Below are positions 12,834 to 20,570 of a stretch of DNA of 30,725 bases, one piece after another. This DNA comes from Burkholderiales bacterium (GTDB lineage Bacteria; Actinomycetota; Thermoleophilia; Gaiellales; Gaiellaceae). Position 1 is the first letter of the stretch. Each line of letters begins with the position of its first letter. The stretch is taken from the NCBI GenBank assembly GCA_025935595.1, contig JAICUZ010000004.1, positions 1-30,725 on the forward strand, written 5' to 3'. The notes beneath the pieces were generated by a model that saw only the letters and a program-made list of their open reading frames with translations, ran no database searches and was not told the origin of the DNA. The position numbers and the translations under genes were made by a program.

Positions 12834-13805
12834 TTGGCCAAGGTCGAGAGAGAGACGACGGTCGGCGAAGGAACGTTGCGCGAGTTCCTCCACGACATGC
12901 TCCTCATCCGCAGGTTCGAGGAGAAGGTCGAGGAGCGGTTCCGCGCCGGGGAGCTGCCCGGGTTCCTGCACGTGGCGATCGGCCAGGAGGCGGTCGCGGT
13001 CGGCGTCTGCCGCGCGATGGAGGAGGACGACATCTTCGCCTCGACGCACCGCGCTCACGGGCACACGCTCGCCCGCGGCTCGAACCCGCGCCGCGTGATG
13101 GCTGAGCTCTACGGCAAGGTCGAAGGTGTGTCGCACGGCTACGGCGGGTCGATGCACCTCTACGACGTCGAACGCGGCAACTACGGCGCAAACGCGGTGA
13201 TCGGCGGCGGACTGCCCGCGGTCACCGGCGCCGGGCTCGCCTTCAAGATGCGCAATGAGCCGCGCGTCGCGGTTGCGTTCTTCGGCGACGGCGCGACGAA
13301 CATCGGCACGTTTCACGAGTCGCTCAACCTCGCTCAGCTCTGGCGGACGAAGACGGTCTTCGTCTGCGAGAACAACCACTGGGCCGAGTCGACGCCGGGC
13401 TGCCAGCACTCGCCCGTGTGGGACGACATGTCGAAGCGCGCGCTGGCGTTCAACATGCGCTCGACCAAGGTCGACGGGCAGGATGTCGAGGCGGTGTACG
13501 CCGCAGCGCGGGAGGCGCTCGAGTATGCGCGCTCCGGAGAAGGCCCGGTCTTCCTCGACGTCCTGACCTACCGCATGCACGGGCACTACATCGGCGACCC
13601 GCAGGTGTACCGCTCGAAGGAAGATCGCGAGGCGGCTGCATATCACGATCCGATCCCGCGGCTTCGCGAGCGGCTCGGCCTCTCCGACGAGGAGTTCGAG
13701 GCGTTCGACGAGGAAGCGCATCGCGTCGTCGACGACGCGCTCGAGTTCGCGAAGAGCGGCACCGACCCGAAGCCCGAAGACGCGCTGAAGAACGTCTATG
13801 CCTGA
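12834..13805 (+). CDS. 2-oxoacid dehydrogenase E1 alpha subunit (TPP-dependent)
   Basis: The 323-residue alpha subunit of a heterotetrameric E1 that decarboxylates a 2-oxoacid (pyruvate, acetoin-derived or branched-chain) with thiamine diphosphate. The TPP motif is GDGATNIGTFHESLNLAQLW followed by VFVCENN (about residues 145-184). The segment HRAHGHTLARGSNPRRVMAELYGK and YGGSMHLYDVERGNYGANAVIGGGLP are typical of PdhA/AcoA proteins, and YRMHGHYIGDPQVYRSKE carries the phosphorylation-loop equivalent. The TTG at 12834 is preferred; a second TTG at 12876 would also give a normal N-terminus. It overlaps E1 beta by 8 bases. E3 is not in the window. AcoA or PdhA cannot be told apart here. Confidence 0.92.
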   Translation: MAKVERETTVGEGTLREFLHDMLLIRRFEEKVEERFRAGELPGFLHVAIGQEAVAVGVCRAMEEDDIFASTHRAHGHTLARGSNPRRVMAELYGKVEGVSHGYGGSMHLYDVERGNYGANAVIGGGLPAVTGAGLAFKMRNEPRVAVAFFGDGATNIGTFHESLNLAQLWRTKTVFVCENNHWAESTPGCQHSPVWDDMSKRALAFNMRSTKVDGQDVEAVYAAAREALEYARSGEGPVFLDVLTYRMHGHYIGDPQVYRSKEDREAAAYHDPIPRLRERLGLSDEEFEAFDEEAHRVVDDALEFAKSGTDPKPEDALKNVYA

Positions 13806-14775
13806 GCTGACCTACCGCGAAGCGGTTCGCGACGGCCTCGTGCAGGCGATGCGCGCCGACGACCGCGTGTTCATCATGGGCGAGGACATCGCCGAGATGG
13901 GCGGCTCGATGGGCGTCACGCAGGGGCTGCTCGACGAGTTCGGGTCGGAGCGCGTCCGGAACACGCCGATCTCCGAGATGGCGATCGTCGGTGCGGGCAT
14001 CGGCGCCGCGATGGCCGGGATGCGCCCCGTCGTCGAGATCATGTACGAGGACTTCTTGACGCTCTCGCTCGAGCAGATCGTCAACCAGGCGGCGAAGCAC
14101 CGCTACATGTCCGGCGGGCAGATCACCGTGCCGCTCACGATTCGCACCCAGGGCGGCGCAGGCTGGTCGCCCGGCGCGCAGCACGCGCAGCAGCTCGAGG
14201 CGTGGCTCGTGCACGTCCCCGGGCTCAAGGTCGCGTATCCGTCGACGCCGCAGGACGTGCGTGGGCTGCTCTGGACGGCGATCCACGACGACAACCCCGT
14301 TGTCGTCTTCGAGCACCGGCTGCTGTACCCGGTCAAGGGCGAGGTGTCCGAGGAGCTCGAGCCGATCCCGCTCGGCAAGGCGCGCGTCGTGCGCGAAGGC
14401 ACGGACGTGACGGTGATCGCGATCGGCCCGCTCGTCCACCGCGCGCTCGAGGCCGCGAAGCAGGCGGAGGAAGAGGGGATCTCCGTCGAGATCGTCGACC
14501 CGCGCACGTTGCAGCCGCTCGACGAGGAGGCGCTCGTCGCCTCGGTCAAGAAGACGAACCGCGCGGTCGTCGCCCACGAGGCCGTGACGCGCATGGGCTT
14601 CGGCGCCGAGGTGACCGCGGTTCTGCAGCACCAGGCGTTCGACTATCTCGACGCGCCGATCGAGCGCGTCGGCGCGAAGTTCACGCCGCTGGCATTCGCT
14701 CCCGTAATGGAGCAGTACGTCATCCCGCACGCGGAGGACGTGCTCGCAGCGATCAAGCGCACGGTGGGCAAGTAG
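13798..14775 (+). CDS. 2-oxoacid dehydrogenase E1 beta subunit
   Basis: A 325-residue transketolase-like beta subunit that completes the E1 active site. Typical segments are LTYREAVRDGLVQAM, RVFIMGEDIAEMGGSMGVTQGL, RVRNTPISEMAIVGAGIGAAM, EIMYEDFLTLSLEQIVNQAAKHRYMSGGQ, and the C-terminal domain VEIVDPRTLQPLDEEALVASVKKTNR with AVVAHEAVTRMGFGAEV. The length is normal for PdhB/AcoB. The ATG overlaps the E1 alpha stop by 8 bases, and its TAG is directly followed by the ATG of E2, so the three subunits form a coupled operon. Confidence 0.93.
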   Translation: MPELTYREAVRDGLVQAMRADDRVFIMGEDIAEMGGSMGVTQGLLDEFGSERVRNTPISEMAIVGAGIGAAMAGMRPVVEIMYEDFLTLSLEQIVNQAAKHRYMSGGQITVPLTIRTQGGAGWSPGAQHAQQLEAWLVHVPGLKVAYPSTPQDVRGLLWTAIHDDNPVVVFEHRLLYPVKGEVSEELEPIPLGKARVVREGTDVTVIAIGPLVHRALEAAKQAEEEGISVEIVDPRTLQPLDEEALVASVKKTNRAVVAHEAVTRMGFGAEVTAVLQHQAFDYLDAPIERVGAKFTPLAFAPVMEQYVIPHAEDVLAAIKRTVGK

Positions 14776-15981
14776 ATGGCCTCCGAGGTGAAGCTCCCCC
14801 GGCTCGGGCAGGGGATGGAGTCGGGCACCGTCACCAAGTGGCTGAAGAACGAGGGCGACGCCGTCGAGAAGGGCGAGCCGCTCTACGAGATCGACACCGA
14901 CAAGGTGACGCAGGAAGTCGAGTCGGACTTCGCGGGGGTGCTGCTAAAGATTGCGTTGCGCGAGGGTGAGGCGCCCGTCGGTCAGACGATCGCGTACATC
15001 GGTGAGGCCGGGGAAGAAGTCGCTGCGTCGGAACCAGAGCCCGCGCCGGAGACCGAAAAGGTGTCAGACACCACAGTGTCTGACACCACAGTGTCTGACA
15101 CCCCTGCCGAGGCGCCACCCGCCCCGTCGAGCGCCAGCAACGGCCGTATCAAGGCGTCGCCGCTCGCACGGCGCCTGGCCCGCGAGCGCGGTATCGACAT
15201 CGCGACGCTGCAGGGGACCGGACCGGACGGCCGCGTCATTGCCAAGGACGTCGAGGGCGCAGAGGCACGCCCGGCTCCGGCCGCTCCCGCGGCGGTCCCG
15301 ACAGGCGACGTCGAGTCGATCCCGCTCACGAACATCCGCAAGACGATCGCGCGCCGTCTGACCGCGGCCTGGCAGGCGCCGGTCTTCCAGCTGACGGTCA
15401 CCGCCGACATGACACGCGCGAACGAGCTCGTCTCGCGCGCCCGCGAGCTGAATCCGGACGTGCGGATCACCGTCACCGATCTGCTCGTGAAGGTGTGCGC
15501 GCAGGCGCTGATGAGGCACCGCAACGTGAACGTCCAGTACGCCGAGGACGCGCTGCTCCGCTTCCCGACCGCAAACGTCGGGATTGCCGTCGCGGCGCCG
15601 CAGGGGCTCGTCGTGCCCGTCGTCCGGAGCGTCGAGCGACTGTCACTTGCCGAGGTTGCGGCAGCCCGCGGCGACATCGTCGCCCGGGCGCGAGACAACA
15701 AGCTGACGACGCAGGATCTCGAGGACGGGACGTTCACGATCTCGAACCTCGGCATGTTCGGGATCGAGCAGTTCGTCGCCGTCCTGAACCCCCCGCAGGC
15801 GGCGATCCTGGCGGTCGGCGCGACGGTCGACATGCCGGTCGCCCGCGACGGGGCGGTCGAGATCCGCCCGGTCCTGACGATGACGCTGACGGTGGATCAC
15901 CGCGCCGTCGACGGCGCCGAGGGTGCAGACTTCCTACGAACCGTGAAGCAGTTCGTGGAAGATCCCGCCCTCGCCCTGTGA
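14776..15981 (+). CDS. 2-oxoacid dehydrogenase E2 (dihydrolipoyl acyltransferase)
   Basis: The 401-residue core of the complex, which transfers the acyl group from E1 to CoA. A lipoyl domain (residues 1-80) has the lipoylated Lys43 in EIDTDKVTQEVES. A flexible linker (82-125) contains three VSDT repeats encoded by 15-base tandem repeats. The E1/E3-binding domain is KASPLARRLARERGIDIATLQGTGPDGRVIAKDV (127-160, quoted in part). The catalytic domain ends with DHRAVDGAEGADFL, the His-xxx-Asp-Gly active-site motif. A single lipoyl domain is usual for actinobacterial E2 of the Aco/Pdh kind. The stop overlaps the following GTG. Confidence 0.93.
   Translation: MASEVKLPRLGQGMESGTVTKWLKNEGDAVEKGEPLYEIDTDKVTQEVESDFAGVLLKIALREGEAPVGQTIAYIGEAGEEVAASEPEPAPETEKVSDTTVSDTTVSDTPAEAPPAPSSASNGRIKASPLARRLARERGIDIATLQGTGPDGRVIAKDVEGAEARPAPAAPAAVPTGDVESIPLTNIRKTIARRLTAAWQAPVFQLTVTADMTRANELVSRARELNPDVRITVTDLLVKVCAQALMRHRNVNVQYAEDALLRFPTANVGIAVAAPQGLVVPVVRSVERLSLAEVAAARGDIVARARDNKLTTQDLEDGTFTISNLGMFGIEQFVAVLNPPQAAILAVGATVDMPVARDGAVEIRPVLTMTLTVDHRAVDGAEGADFLRTVKQFVEDPALAL
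15061..15105. repeat. Three tandem 15-base units carrying GTGTC(A/T)GACACC
   Basis: Three 15-base units, at 15061, 15076 and 15091, each contain the palindrome GTGTC(A/T)GACACC. Read in frame they encode VSDTT, VSDTT, VSDTP in the disordered linker of E2, a place that tolerates inserts. The first differs in the central base (A against T). Confidence 0.9.
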
Positions 15982-16328
15982 CCGAAACCAGCGAGTTGCC
16001 ACGCGTTTGGTACCTCGTCCGCGACTTCGACCGCGGGCGCGACTTCTACAAGCGCCTGCTCGGGTTCGACGAGACGTTCGTCGACTGGGACGACAAGTGG
16101 TCGAAGCTCGAGCGCGGCAGGATGCGGATCGCTCTCGCCGAAGGCGAGCCGACCATGGGCGGGGGAGTCGCAGCTGTCGACGTCGACGACATCAAGTCGG
16201 CGGCCCAGCGTCTCCGTGACGAAGGGGTGGAGGTCGGAACCGTGCTCGAGTTCGCCGGCCAGATGCGGCTCGTCGACGTCTTCGACCCGGACGGCAACCG
16301 CGTGCAGCTGACGGAGGACATCGAGTGA
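15978..16328 (+). CDS. VOC-family (glyoxalase/bleomycin-resistance fold) protein
   Basis: A 116-residue vicinal-oxygen-chelate protein with the full beta-alpha-beta-beta-beta pattern: VWYLVRDFDRGRDFYKRLLGF (the conserved N-terminal strand-helix), WSKLERGRMRIALAEGEP, AAVDVDDIKSAAQRLRDEGVEV, and LVDVFDPDGNRVQLTED, which ends in the metal-site Glu. VOC proteins can be isomerases, dioxygenases, lyases or binding proteins; the substrate is not evident. GTG at 15978 overlaps the E2 stop (GTGA), and the stop overlaps the GNAT start in the same way, so it is coexpressed with the dehydrogenase complex. Confidence 0.87.
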   Translation: MTETSELPRVWYLVRDFDRGRDFYKRLLGFDETFVDWDDKWSKLERGRMRIALAEGEPTMGGGVAAVDVDDIKSAAQRLRDEGVEVGTVLEFAGQMRLVDVFDPDGNRVQLTEDIE

Positions 16329-16783
16329 CACGCAAGGGGTCGGCCGGCGACGTCCCGTTCATGCGCTCGATGCTCGCCCACGCCTACGCGTGGCGCGTCA
16401 ATGCGTTCGAGGCGGACATCCCGCTCTCGCGGTACGTCGACAACTGGGGCCGTCCCGGCGACCTGGCGGTGATCGCGCACGAGACGGGCAACCGCGTCGG
16501 CGCGGCGTGGCTGCGCGTGTTCCGCTCCAGCGAGCCCGGTTACGGGTTCGTCGACGAGAACACACCGGAGCTTTCGATCGCCGTCGTCCCGTCACGTCGC
16601 CGCCACGGGCTCGGGCAGGAGCTGATGGATGCGCTGCTCGACGGAGCGCGGGGCGCCGGCCACGGTGCCGTCTCACTGAGCGTCGAGGCGGACTCGGCCG
16701 CGGTCGGGTTCTACGAGCGAAACGGCTTCACGCACGTCCGCGAGCAGGACGGCGGCGTCGTCATGCTCAAGCGCCTCGACTAG
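16325..16783 (+). CDS. GNAT-family N-acetyltransferase
   Basis: A 152-residue acetyltransferase using acetyl-CoA. Motif A is ELSIAVVPSRRRHGLGQELMDALLDGA (residues 79-105, with RRRHGLG as the CoA-phosphate loop), and motif B contains VSLSVEADSAAVGFYERNGF, the usual FYERxGF. The substrate is unknown. GTG at 16325 overlaps the VOC stop. The last 37 bases of the gene resemble a fragment at 28593-28629, downstream of the catabolic cluster, including a 22-base exact match. It converges on the SDR gene, whose 3' end overlaps its last 17 bases. Confidence 0.88.
   Translation: MTRKGSAGDVPFMRSMLAHAYAWRVNAFEADIPLSRYVDNWGRPGDLAVIAHETGNRVGAAWLRVFRSSEPGYGFVDENTPELSIAVVPSRRRHGLGQELMDALLDGARGAGHGAVSLSVEADSAAVGFYERNGFTHVREQDGGVVMLKRLD
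16747..16783 (+). repeat. GNAT 3'-end direct repeat, left copy (intact gene)
   Basis: The end of the intact GNAT gene, coding DGGVVMLKRLD and stop. Bases 16747-16768 are identical to 28593-28614, and the following 15 bases agree at most positions. The pair brackets the catabolic cluster. Confidence 0.65.
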
Positions 16784-17564
16784 CCCCGTCAGCGTCGGTC
16801 GTATGCGGGCGCACGGGGTTCACCGCGCCTGCGCCGCCGTCCACCGGGTAGACGCTCCCGGTCACGAACGCGGCGGCATCGTCCAGGAGGAACGCGACGA
16901 CCTCGGCCACCTCGTCCGTCGTACCGGGCCGCCGGAGCGGCGCGAGACGGGCGCGGGAGTTCGGCGCCGCGGTGCCCGTATCCGTTTCCGCGCTCGGAAG
17001 AAGATTCGTGGGCACGACGCCCGGCGCGACTGCGTTGACGCGAACACCCAGCGGGCCGCCGTAGACGGCAGCCGAGCGCATCAGGCCCACGAGCGCGTGC
17101 TTGCTCGTGTGGTACGCGACGAGGTCGGCGCCGCCCCCGTAGGAGCATATGGAGGCCGTGAGCACGATGGAGCCGGCAGAGCTCTGGTTCGCGAACTGCC
17201 GGAACGCGGCTCGTAGTCCCAGGAAGACGCCGCGCACGTTCACCGCCAGCACGCGGTCGAACTCCTCGACCGACGCAGCGGGAAGGAAGGCCGGAGCCCC
17301 GGCGATCCCGGCGTTCAAGTGGTACACGTCGATCCGGCCGAAGCGTGCGACTGCCGCCTCCATGTAGTCCTCGACTCCGGCCTCGGTCGAGACGTCGGCG
17401 TGCACCGCGAGCACCGAGGGCAGCTGGTCCGTGAGAGCCGCGACCGCTTCGGCGTCGGAGTCGACCGCCACCACGCTCGTGCCTGCGCCGGACAGTCGAC
17501 GCGTCACGGCGAGCCCGATGCCGCCGGCGCCACCCGTGACGACCGCGACGCGCTCGTTCTCCAT
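16767..17564 (-). CDS. Short-chain dehydrogenase/reductase (SDR)
   Basis: A 265-residue classical SDR that oxidises or reduces a hydroxy/oxo group with NAD(P). The cofactor motif is TGGAGGIG (residues 10-17), NAG lies at 84-86, and the catalytic Ser138, Tyr151 and Lys155 have the usual spacing (S-x12-Y-x3-K). Asp35 at the end of beta-2 (VVAVDSD) favours NAD(H). The family normally ends soon after the VDGG motif; here about 20 extra residues follow, the last few encoded inside the convergent GNAT gene. ATG at 17564 has an AAGGAG ribosome-binding site. Divergent from the GntR gene, it is probably regulated by it. Confidence 0.92.
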   Translation of the reverse strand: MENERVAVVTGGAGGIGLAVTRRLSGAGTSVVAVDSDAEAVAALTDQLPSVLAVHADVSTEAGVEDYMEAAVARFGRIDVYHLNAGIAGAPAFLPAASVEEFDRVLAVNVRGVFLGLRAAFRQFANQSSAGSIVLTASICSYGGGADLVAYHTSKHALVGLMRSAAVYGGPLGVRVNAVAPGVVPTNLLPSAETDTGTAAPNSRARLAPLRRPGTTDEVAEVVAFLLDDAAAFVTGSVYPVDGGAGAVNPVRPHTTDADGASRGA

Positions 17565-17617
17565 CTCTGTCTTCTCCTTCGCTTGACAGCGCCGCCGGGA
17601 TGGCGGAGGATCGCATG

Positions 17618-17646
17618 ATTGTATGACGGTCGGTCAGACGTACCAA
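17618..17646 (-). promoter_or_regulatory. SDR promoter with candidate GntR operator
   Basis: Reading leftward, TTGGTA (17646-17641) and TACAAT (17623-17618) are separated by exactly 17 bases. The spacer holds an inverted repeat TGAC-N5-GTCA (17624-17636), and TTGTATGACGG (17619-17629) nearly matches the TNGTNNNACNA operator of FadR/VanR-type GntR proteins. Binding there would block this promoter and sits about 30-45 bases before the GntR gene itself. Confidence 0.5.
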
Positions 17647-17656
17647 CTCATCATCC

Positions 17657-17662
17657 TACGCT
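17657..17662 (+). promoter_or_regulatory. -10 element of a probably leaderless GntR transcript
   Basis: TACGCT ends 6 bases before the GntR ATG at 17669, and no ribosome-binding site is present. This matches the spacing seen at 12808, 28750 and 30699 and suggests that the mRNA starts at or next to the start codon. Confidence 0.45.
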
Positions 17663-17668
17663 GCAGCG

Positions 17669-18409
17669 ATGAGCGAGCCTGAGGCCGCAGTCGACGGCGC
17701 CGCGGTCGAGGGAGGCGCCGATCTCGCCGGCCAGGTGGCTCGGGTCGCCGCCCCGCTGCGGGAACAGGTGCTCGACCTCCTCCGGCGCGAGATCGTCGAA
17801 ATGCGGCTCCGGCCGGGCCAGCGGCTCGTCGAGCGCGAGTTGATCCAACGGATCGGCGTCTCGAGGACGACGATCCGCGAGGCCCTGCGCGAGCTCGCGG
17901 CGGAGGGGCTCGTGACGACCATCCCGCAGAAGGGCGCGATCGTCGCGGTCCCGTCGTGGCGCGAGGCCGAAGAGGTGTACGAGGTGCGCGCGCTGCTCGA
18001 AGGCGCTGCCGCCCGGGAGTTCGCCGAGCGCGCCACCGAAGCCCAGGTCGCCGCGTTGCGCGGCGCCCTCGTGCTGGTCGAGCAGAGCGAGAACGACTCC
18101 GAGGCGCTGCTCAACGCGAAGGATGCCTTCTATCGCGTGCTCTTCGAGGGCTCCGGCAACACGACCATCCGTCAGATCATCGAGAGCCTCCAGGCACGCG
18201 TCGCCGTGCTCCGCGCGTCGTCGCTGCGGGCTCCCAACAGGCCGAAGCAGTCGGTGGTCGAGATCAGGGCGATCGTGGAGGCGATCGAGCGCCGCGACGG
18301 AGATGCCGCCGCCGAAGCGGCGTCGCACCACGTTCGCCAGGCGTCCCACACGCTCTTCACGCAAATCGGCGGCGAGGCGGCGCCGGCCGCCGAGCATCTC
18401 GATGCCTGA
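17669..18409 (+). CDS. GntR-family regulator with FCD domain
   Basis: A 246-residue transcription factor. The winged helix-turn-helix lies at about 30-97 (PLREQVLDLLRREIVEMRLRPGQRLVERELIQRIGVSRTTIREALRELAAEGLV, quoted in part). The C-terminal all-helical FCD ligand-binding domain covers 100-235 (YEVRALLEGAAAREFAERA, DAFYRVLFEGSGN, HHVRQASHTLF). FCD regulators usually sense an organic acid and control adjacent catabolic genes. It is divergent from the SDR gene and overlaps the CMD gene by 8 bases, so it heads the rightward operon. Some FCD metal ligands (the usual second His after Asp-xx-Phe) appear replaced by Tyr. Confidence 0.93.
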   Translation: MSEPEAAVDGAAVEGGADLAGQVARVAAPLREQVLDLLRREIVEMRLRPGQRLVERELIQRIGVSRTTIREALRELAAEGLVTTIPQKGAIVAVPSWREAEEVYEVRALLEGAAAREFAERATEAQVAALRGALVLVEQSENDSEALLNAKDAFYRVLFEGSGNTTIRQIIESLQARVAVLRASSLRAPNRPKQSVVEIRAIVEAIERRDGDAAAEAASHHVRQASHTLFTQIGGEAAPAAEHLDA

Positions 18410-18839
18410 GCACGAAGACGCCTACGAGACGGGCCGGCGCGTTCGCGCCGAAGTTCTCGGCGAGAAGCATGTCGAGCGGTCGCTCGCAAACGCGAGCGAC
18501 TTCAACCGCCCGATCCAGGAGCTCGTCACGGAGTACTGCTGGGGGATCGTCTGGTCCCGGCCGGGTCTCGGACGGCGCGAGCGGAGCCTCGTCAACCTGG
18601 GGATGCTCACTGCGCTCAACCGCTCGCACGAGCTCGGCGTCCATGTTCGCGGCGCTCTCCGGAACGGCTGCACGGCGACGGAGATCCAAGAGGTGCTGCT
18701 GCAGGCCGCGATCTACTGCGGCGTTCCGGCGGCAATGGAGGCGTTCCGTGTCGCCGAGGCGGCGATCAAGGCCGCCGAGGCAGACCACGACGCCCAACCT
18801 CCCGTCGTCGACGACGGCTCGGGGAACGGGGCCGTATGA
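18402..18839 (+). CDS. Carboxymuconolactone decarboxylase family protein
   Basis: A 145-residue protein close to gamma-carboxymuconolactone decarboxylase (PcaC). Visible parts are GRRVRAEVLGEKHVERSLANASDFNRPIQELVTEYCWG, then LGRRERSLVNLGMLTALNRSHELGVHVRGALRNGCT and EIQEVLLQAAIYCGVPAAMEAF (quoted in part). It lacks the CxxC of the AhpD branch, so decarboxylase or lactone chemistry is likelier than peroxidase. It sits between the GntR and HIBADH genes with overlaps on both sides. No other protocatechuate genes are here, so the actual substrate may differ. Confidence 0.88.
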   Translation: MPEHEDAYETGRRVRAEVLGEKHVERSLANASDFNRPIQELVTEYCWGIVWSRPGLGRRERSLVNLGMLTALNRSHELGVHVRGALRNGCTATEIQEVLLQAAIYCGVPAAMEAFRVAEAAIKAAEADHDAQPPVVDDGSGNGAV

Positions 18840-19738
18840 CAGCGGCGCCGCTCGGGTTCGTCGGCCTCGGCGCGATCGGAGCCCCGCTCGCGCGCGCGCT
18901 GCTCGAGTCGGGCCATCGTCTCGTGGTGCACGACGTCGAGGCGTCGAGAGCCGAGTCGCTCGGCTCCGGCGCGCAGGTCGCCCCGTCGCCGCGGGACGTC
19001 GCGGATCGGGCGGAGGTCGTGTTCGTGAGCCTCCCGACGCCGGCGGTCGTCCGCGAGGTTGCCGACACGCTCGCGGGTGGTCGTGCGCTCAAGGTGTACG
19101 TCGACCTCTCGACCACGGGCGTTGCGGTGGCCCGCGAGGTCGCGGAGGCGTTCGCGGCGGCGGGCGTCGCGGTCGTGGACGCCCCGGTCAGCGGCGGCGT
19201 CGCAGGGGCGAACGCGAGGACGCTCGCGGTCATGGCTGCCGGCGATGAGGAGGCACTGGCGCGGGTCGAGCCGCTCTTGCGGACCTTCGGCGAGAACGTG
19301 TTCCACGTCGGGCGCGAGCCCGGGCAGGGGCAGCTGGCGAAGGTGCTGAACAACCTGCTCTCCGCGACGGCGATGGCGATCACGTCCGAAGCGCTCGTCC
19401 TCGGCTCGGCTGCGGGTCTCGAGCCCCAGACGCTGCTCGACGTCTTCAACGCCGGCAGCGGCCGCAACACGGCCACGTCCACCAAGTTCCCGACGCACGT
19501 GCTACCGGAGACGTTCGCGTCGGGCTTCCGGCTCGAACTGATGGCGAAGGACGTCGAGCTCTGCCTCGCCGAGGCGCGTGCGGTCGGCGTCCCGATGCGG
19601 GTCGGCGAGCTCGTGGGAGAGCTCTGGACACTGGCAGCCTCGGAGAGCGCGCCGGACGCCGACCATACCGAGTTCGCGCGGATCGTGGAGGAGTGGGGCG
19701 GCCATCGGATCGCCGGCCGCGAACGGAGCGCGACGTGA
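18836..19738 (+). CDS. HIBADH-family NAD(P)-dependent dehydrogenase (first copy)
   Basis: A 300-residue beta-hydroxyacid dehydrogenase (3-hydroxyisobutyrate dehydrogenase, tartronate semialdehyde reductase and relatives). The Rossmann motif GFVGLGAIGAP is at 7-17, the substrate-binding motif DAPVSGGVAGA at about 117-127, and the catalytic Lys169 in GQGQLAKVLNN. The C-terminal helical domain contains AGSGRNTATSTKFP and AKDVELCLAEA. Start ATG overlaps the CMD stop as ATGA, and its stop overlaps the MBL GTG. The second copy in this operon (23811) has the same length but is clearly diverged, so the two probably act on different intermediates. Confidence 0.92.
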   Translation: MTAAPLGFVGLGAIGAPLARALLESGHRLVVHDVEASRAESLGSGAQVAPSPRDVADRAEVVFVSLPTPAVVREVADTLAGGRALKVYVDLSTTGVAVAREVAEAFAAAGVAVVDAPVSGGVAGANARTLAVMAAGDEEALARVEPLLRTFGENVFHVGREPGQGQLAKVLNNLLSATAMAITSEALVLGSAAGLEPQTLLDVFNAGSGRNTATSTKFPTHVLPETFASGFRLELMAKDVELCLAEARAVGVPMRVGELVGELWTLAASESAPDADHTEFARIVEEWGGHRIAGRERSAT

Positions 19739-20529
19739 GCTCTGTCACCTACGAGGTGCTGGCGGTGCGCTATGGCGTGCTCGCGGCGCGGAAGAGCGAT
19801 CTCTACTACCGCTACGAGAGCTACGGCGAGCCCGACGCGGAGGCGTCGATGGCCTACTACTTCTGGGTCCTTCGCGGTGGTGGCGCGACGATCCTGGTCG
19901 ACACCGGATTCGATCCGGAAGCCGCCGCCCGGCGCGGACGCACGTGTCTGGTGCCGCCGCTCGACGCGCTCGCGGAGCTCGGCATCGCGCCCGGCGACGT
20001 GTCGGCGATCGTCGTGACGCACCTGCACTACGACCACACGGGGAACCTGCACGCGTTCCCGAGCGCGCAGCTGGTCGTGCCGTCGCGCGAGCTCGAGTTC
20101 TGGTCCGGGCCGCACGCGGGGCGTGGGCAGTTCGCGCCCCACGCGGAGCAAGGGGACATCGACTACGTCACGCAGGCGGTCGCACAGGGGCGCGTCCGCG
20201 CGACGGAGGGAACCGAAGAGATCTTCGACGGGGTGGTTGCGGTCTCCGTCGGCGGTCATTCTGCGGGTCAACAGGTGACGGTGGTGGACGCGGGAGCCGG
20301 CCCCGTCGTGCTCACGTCCGACGCCGTTCACCTCTACGAGGAGCTCGAGCTCGACCGTCCCTTTGCGGTCATGCACGACCTCGAGCAGATGTATGCGGCC
20401 TACGACTTTGTCAAGGAGCTCGCCCGGTCACGCCGGGCGGTCGTGGTGCCGGGGCACGACCCCGACGTCTTCGTCAGACACGGCGGAGACGACACGGAGA
20501 CCAACCGGGTCGCGGTGCAGATCGCATGA
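19735..20529 (+). CDS. Metallo-beta-lactamase-fold hydrolase, lactonase-like (first copy)
   Basis: A 264-residue MBL-fold protein of the N-acyl-homoserine-lactonase-like branch. The di-metal motif THLHYDHTGN has His96, His98, Asp100 and His101; further ligands are in GGHSAGQ, SDAVH and PGHDP. The N-terminus ILVDTGFDPEAA is typical. In a catabolic operon it more likely opens a lactone or hydrolyses an ester than quenches signals. GTG at 19735 overlaps the upstream stop (GTGA), and its stop overlaps an ATG at 20526. No signal peptide. Confidence 0.88.
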   Translation: MSSVTYEVLAVRYGVLAARKSDLYYRYESYGEPDAEASMAYYFWVLRGGGATILVDTGFDPEAAARRGRTCLVPPLDALAELGIAPGDVSAIVVTHLHYDHTGNLHAFPSAQLVVPSRELEFWSGPHAGRGQFAPHAEQGDIDYVTQAVAQGRVRATEGTEEIFDGVVAVSVGGHSAGQQVTVVDAGAGPVVLTSDAVHLYEELELDRPFAVMHDLEQMYAAYDFVKELARSRRAVVVPGHDPDVFVRHGGDDTETNRVAVQIA

Positions 20530-20558
20530 GCACCGTGACGACGCATCGAGCAACGTCG

Positions 20559-20570
20559 AGGGAGGGAAGG
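20559..20570 (+). promoter_or_regulatory. Strong ribosome-binding site deciding the solute-binding protein start
   Basis: The purine-rich run GAGGGAGGGAAGG directly before ATG 20571 favours that start over the upstream ATG at 20526, and gives a protein that begins with a clean signal peptide. Confidence 0.6.

Noticed and set aside
15061..15105. CRISPR-like repeats
   Set aside because: Three adjoining 15-base units with no spacers, in frame inside E2.
19735..20529. Quorum-quenching lactonase
   Set aside because: The fold fits, but the catabolic operon and transporter point to a metabolic substrate, and no signalling genes are near.
20526..20570. ATG at 20526 as the solute-binding protein start
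   Set aside because: It overlaps the MBL stop neatly but would put 15 polar residues before the signal peptide; the strong ribosome-binding site before 20571 decides.
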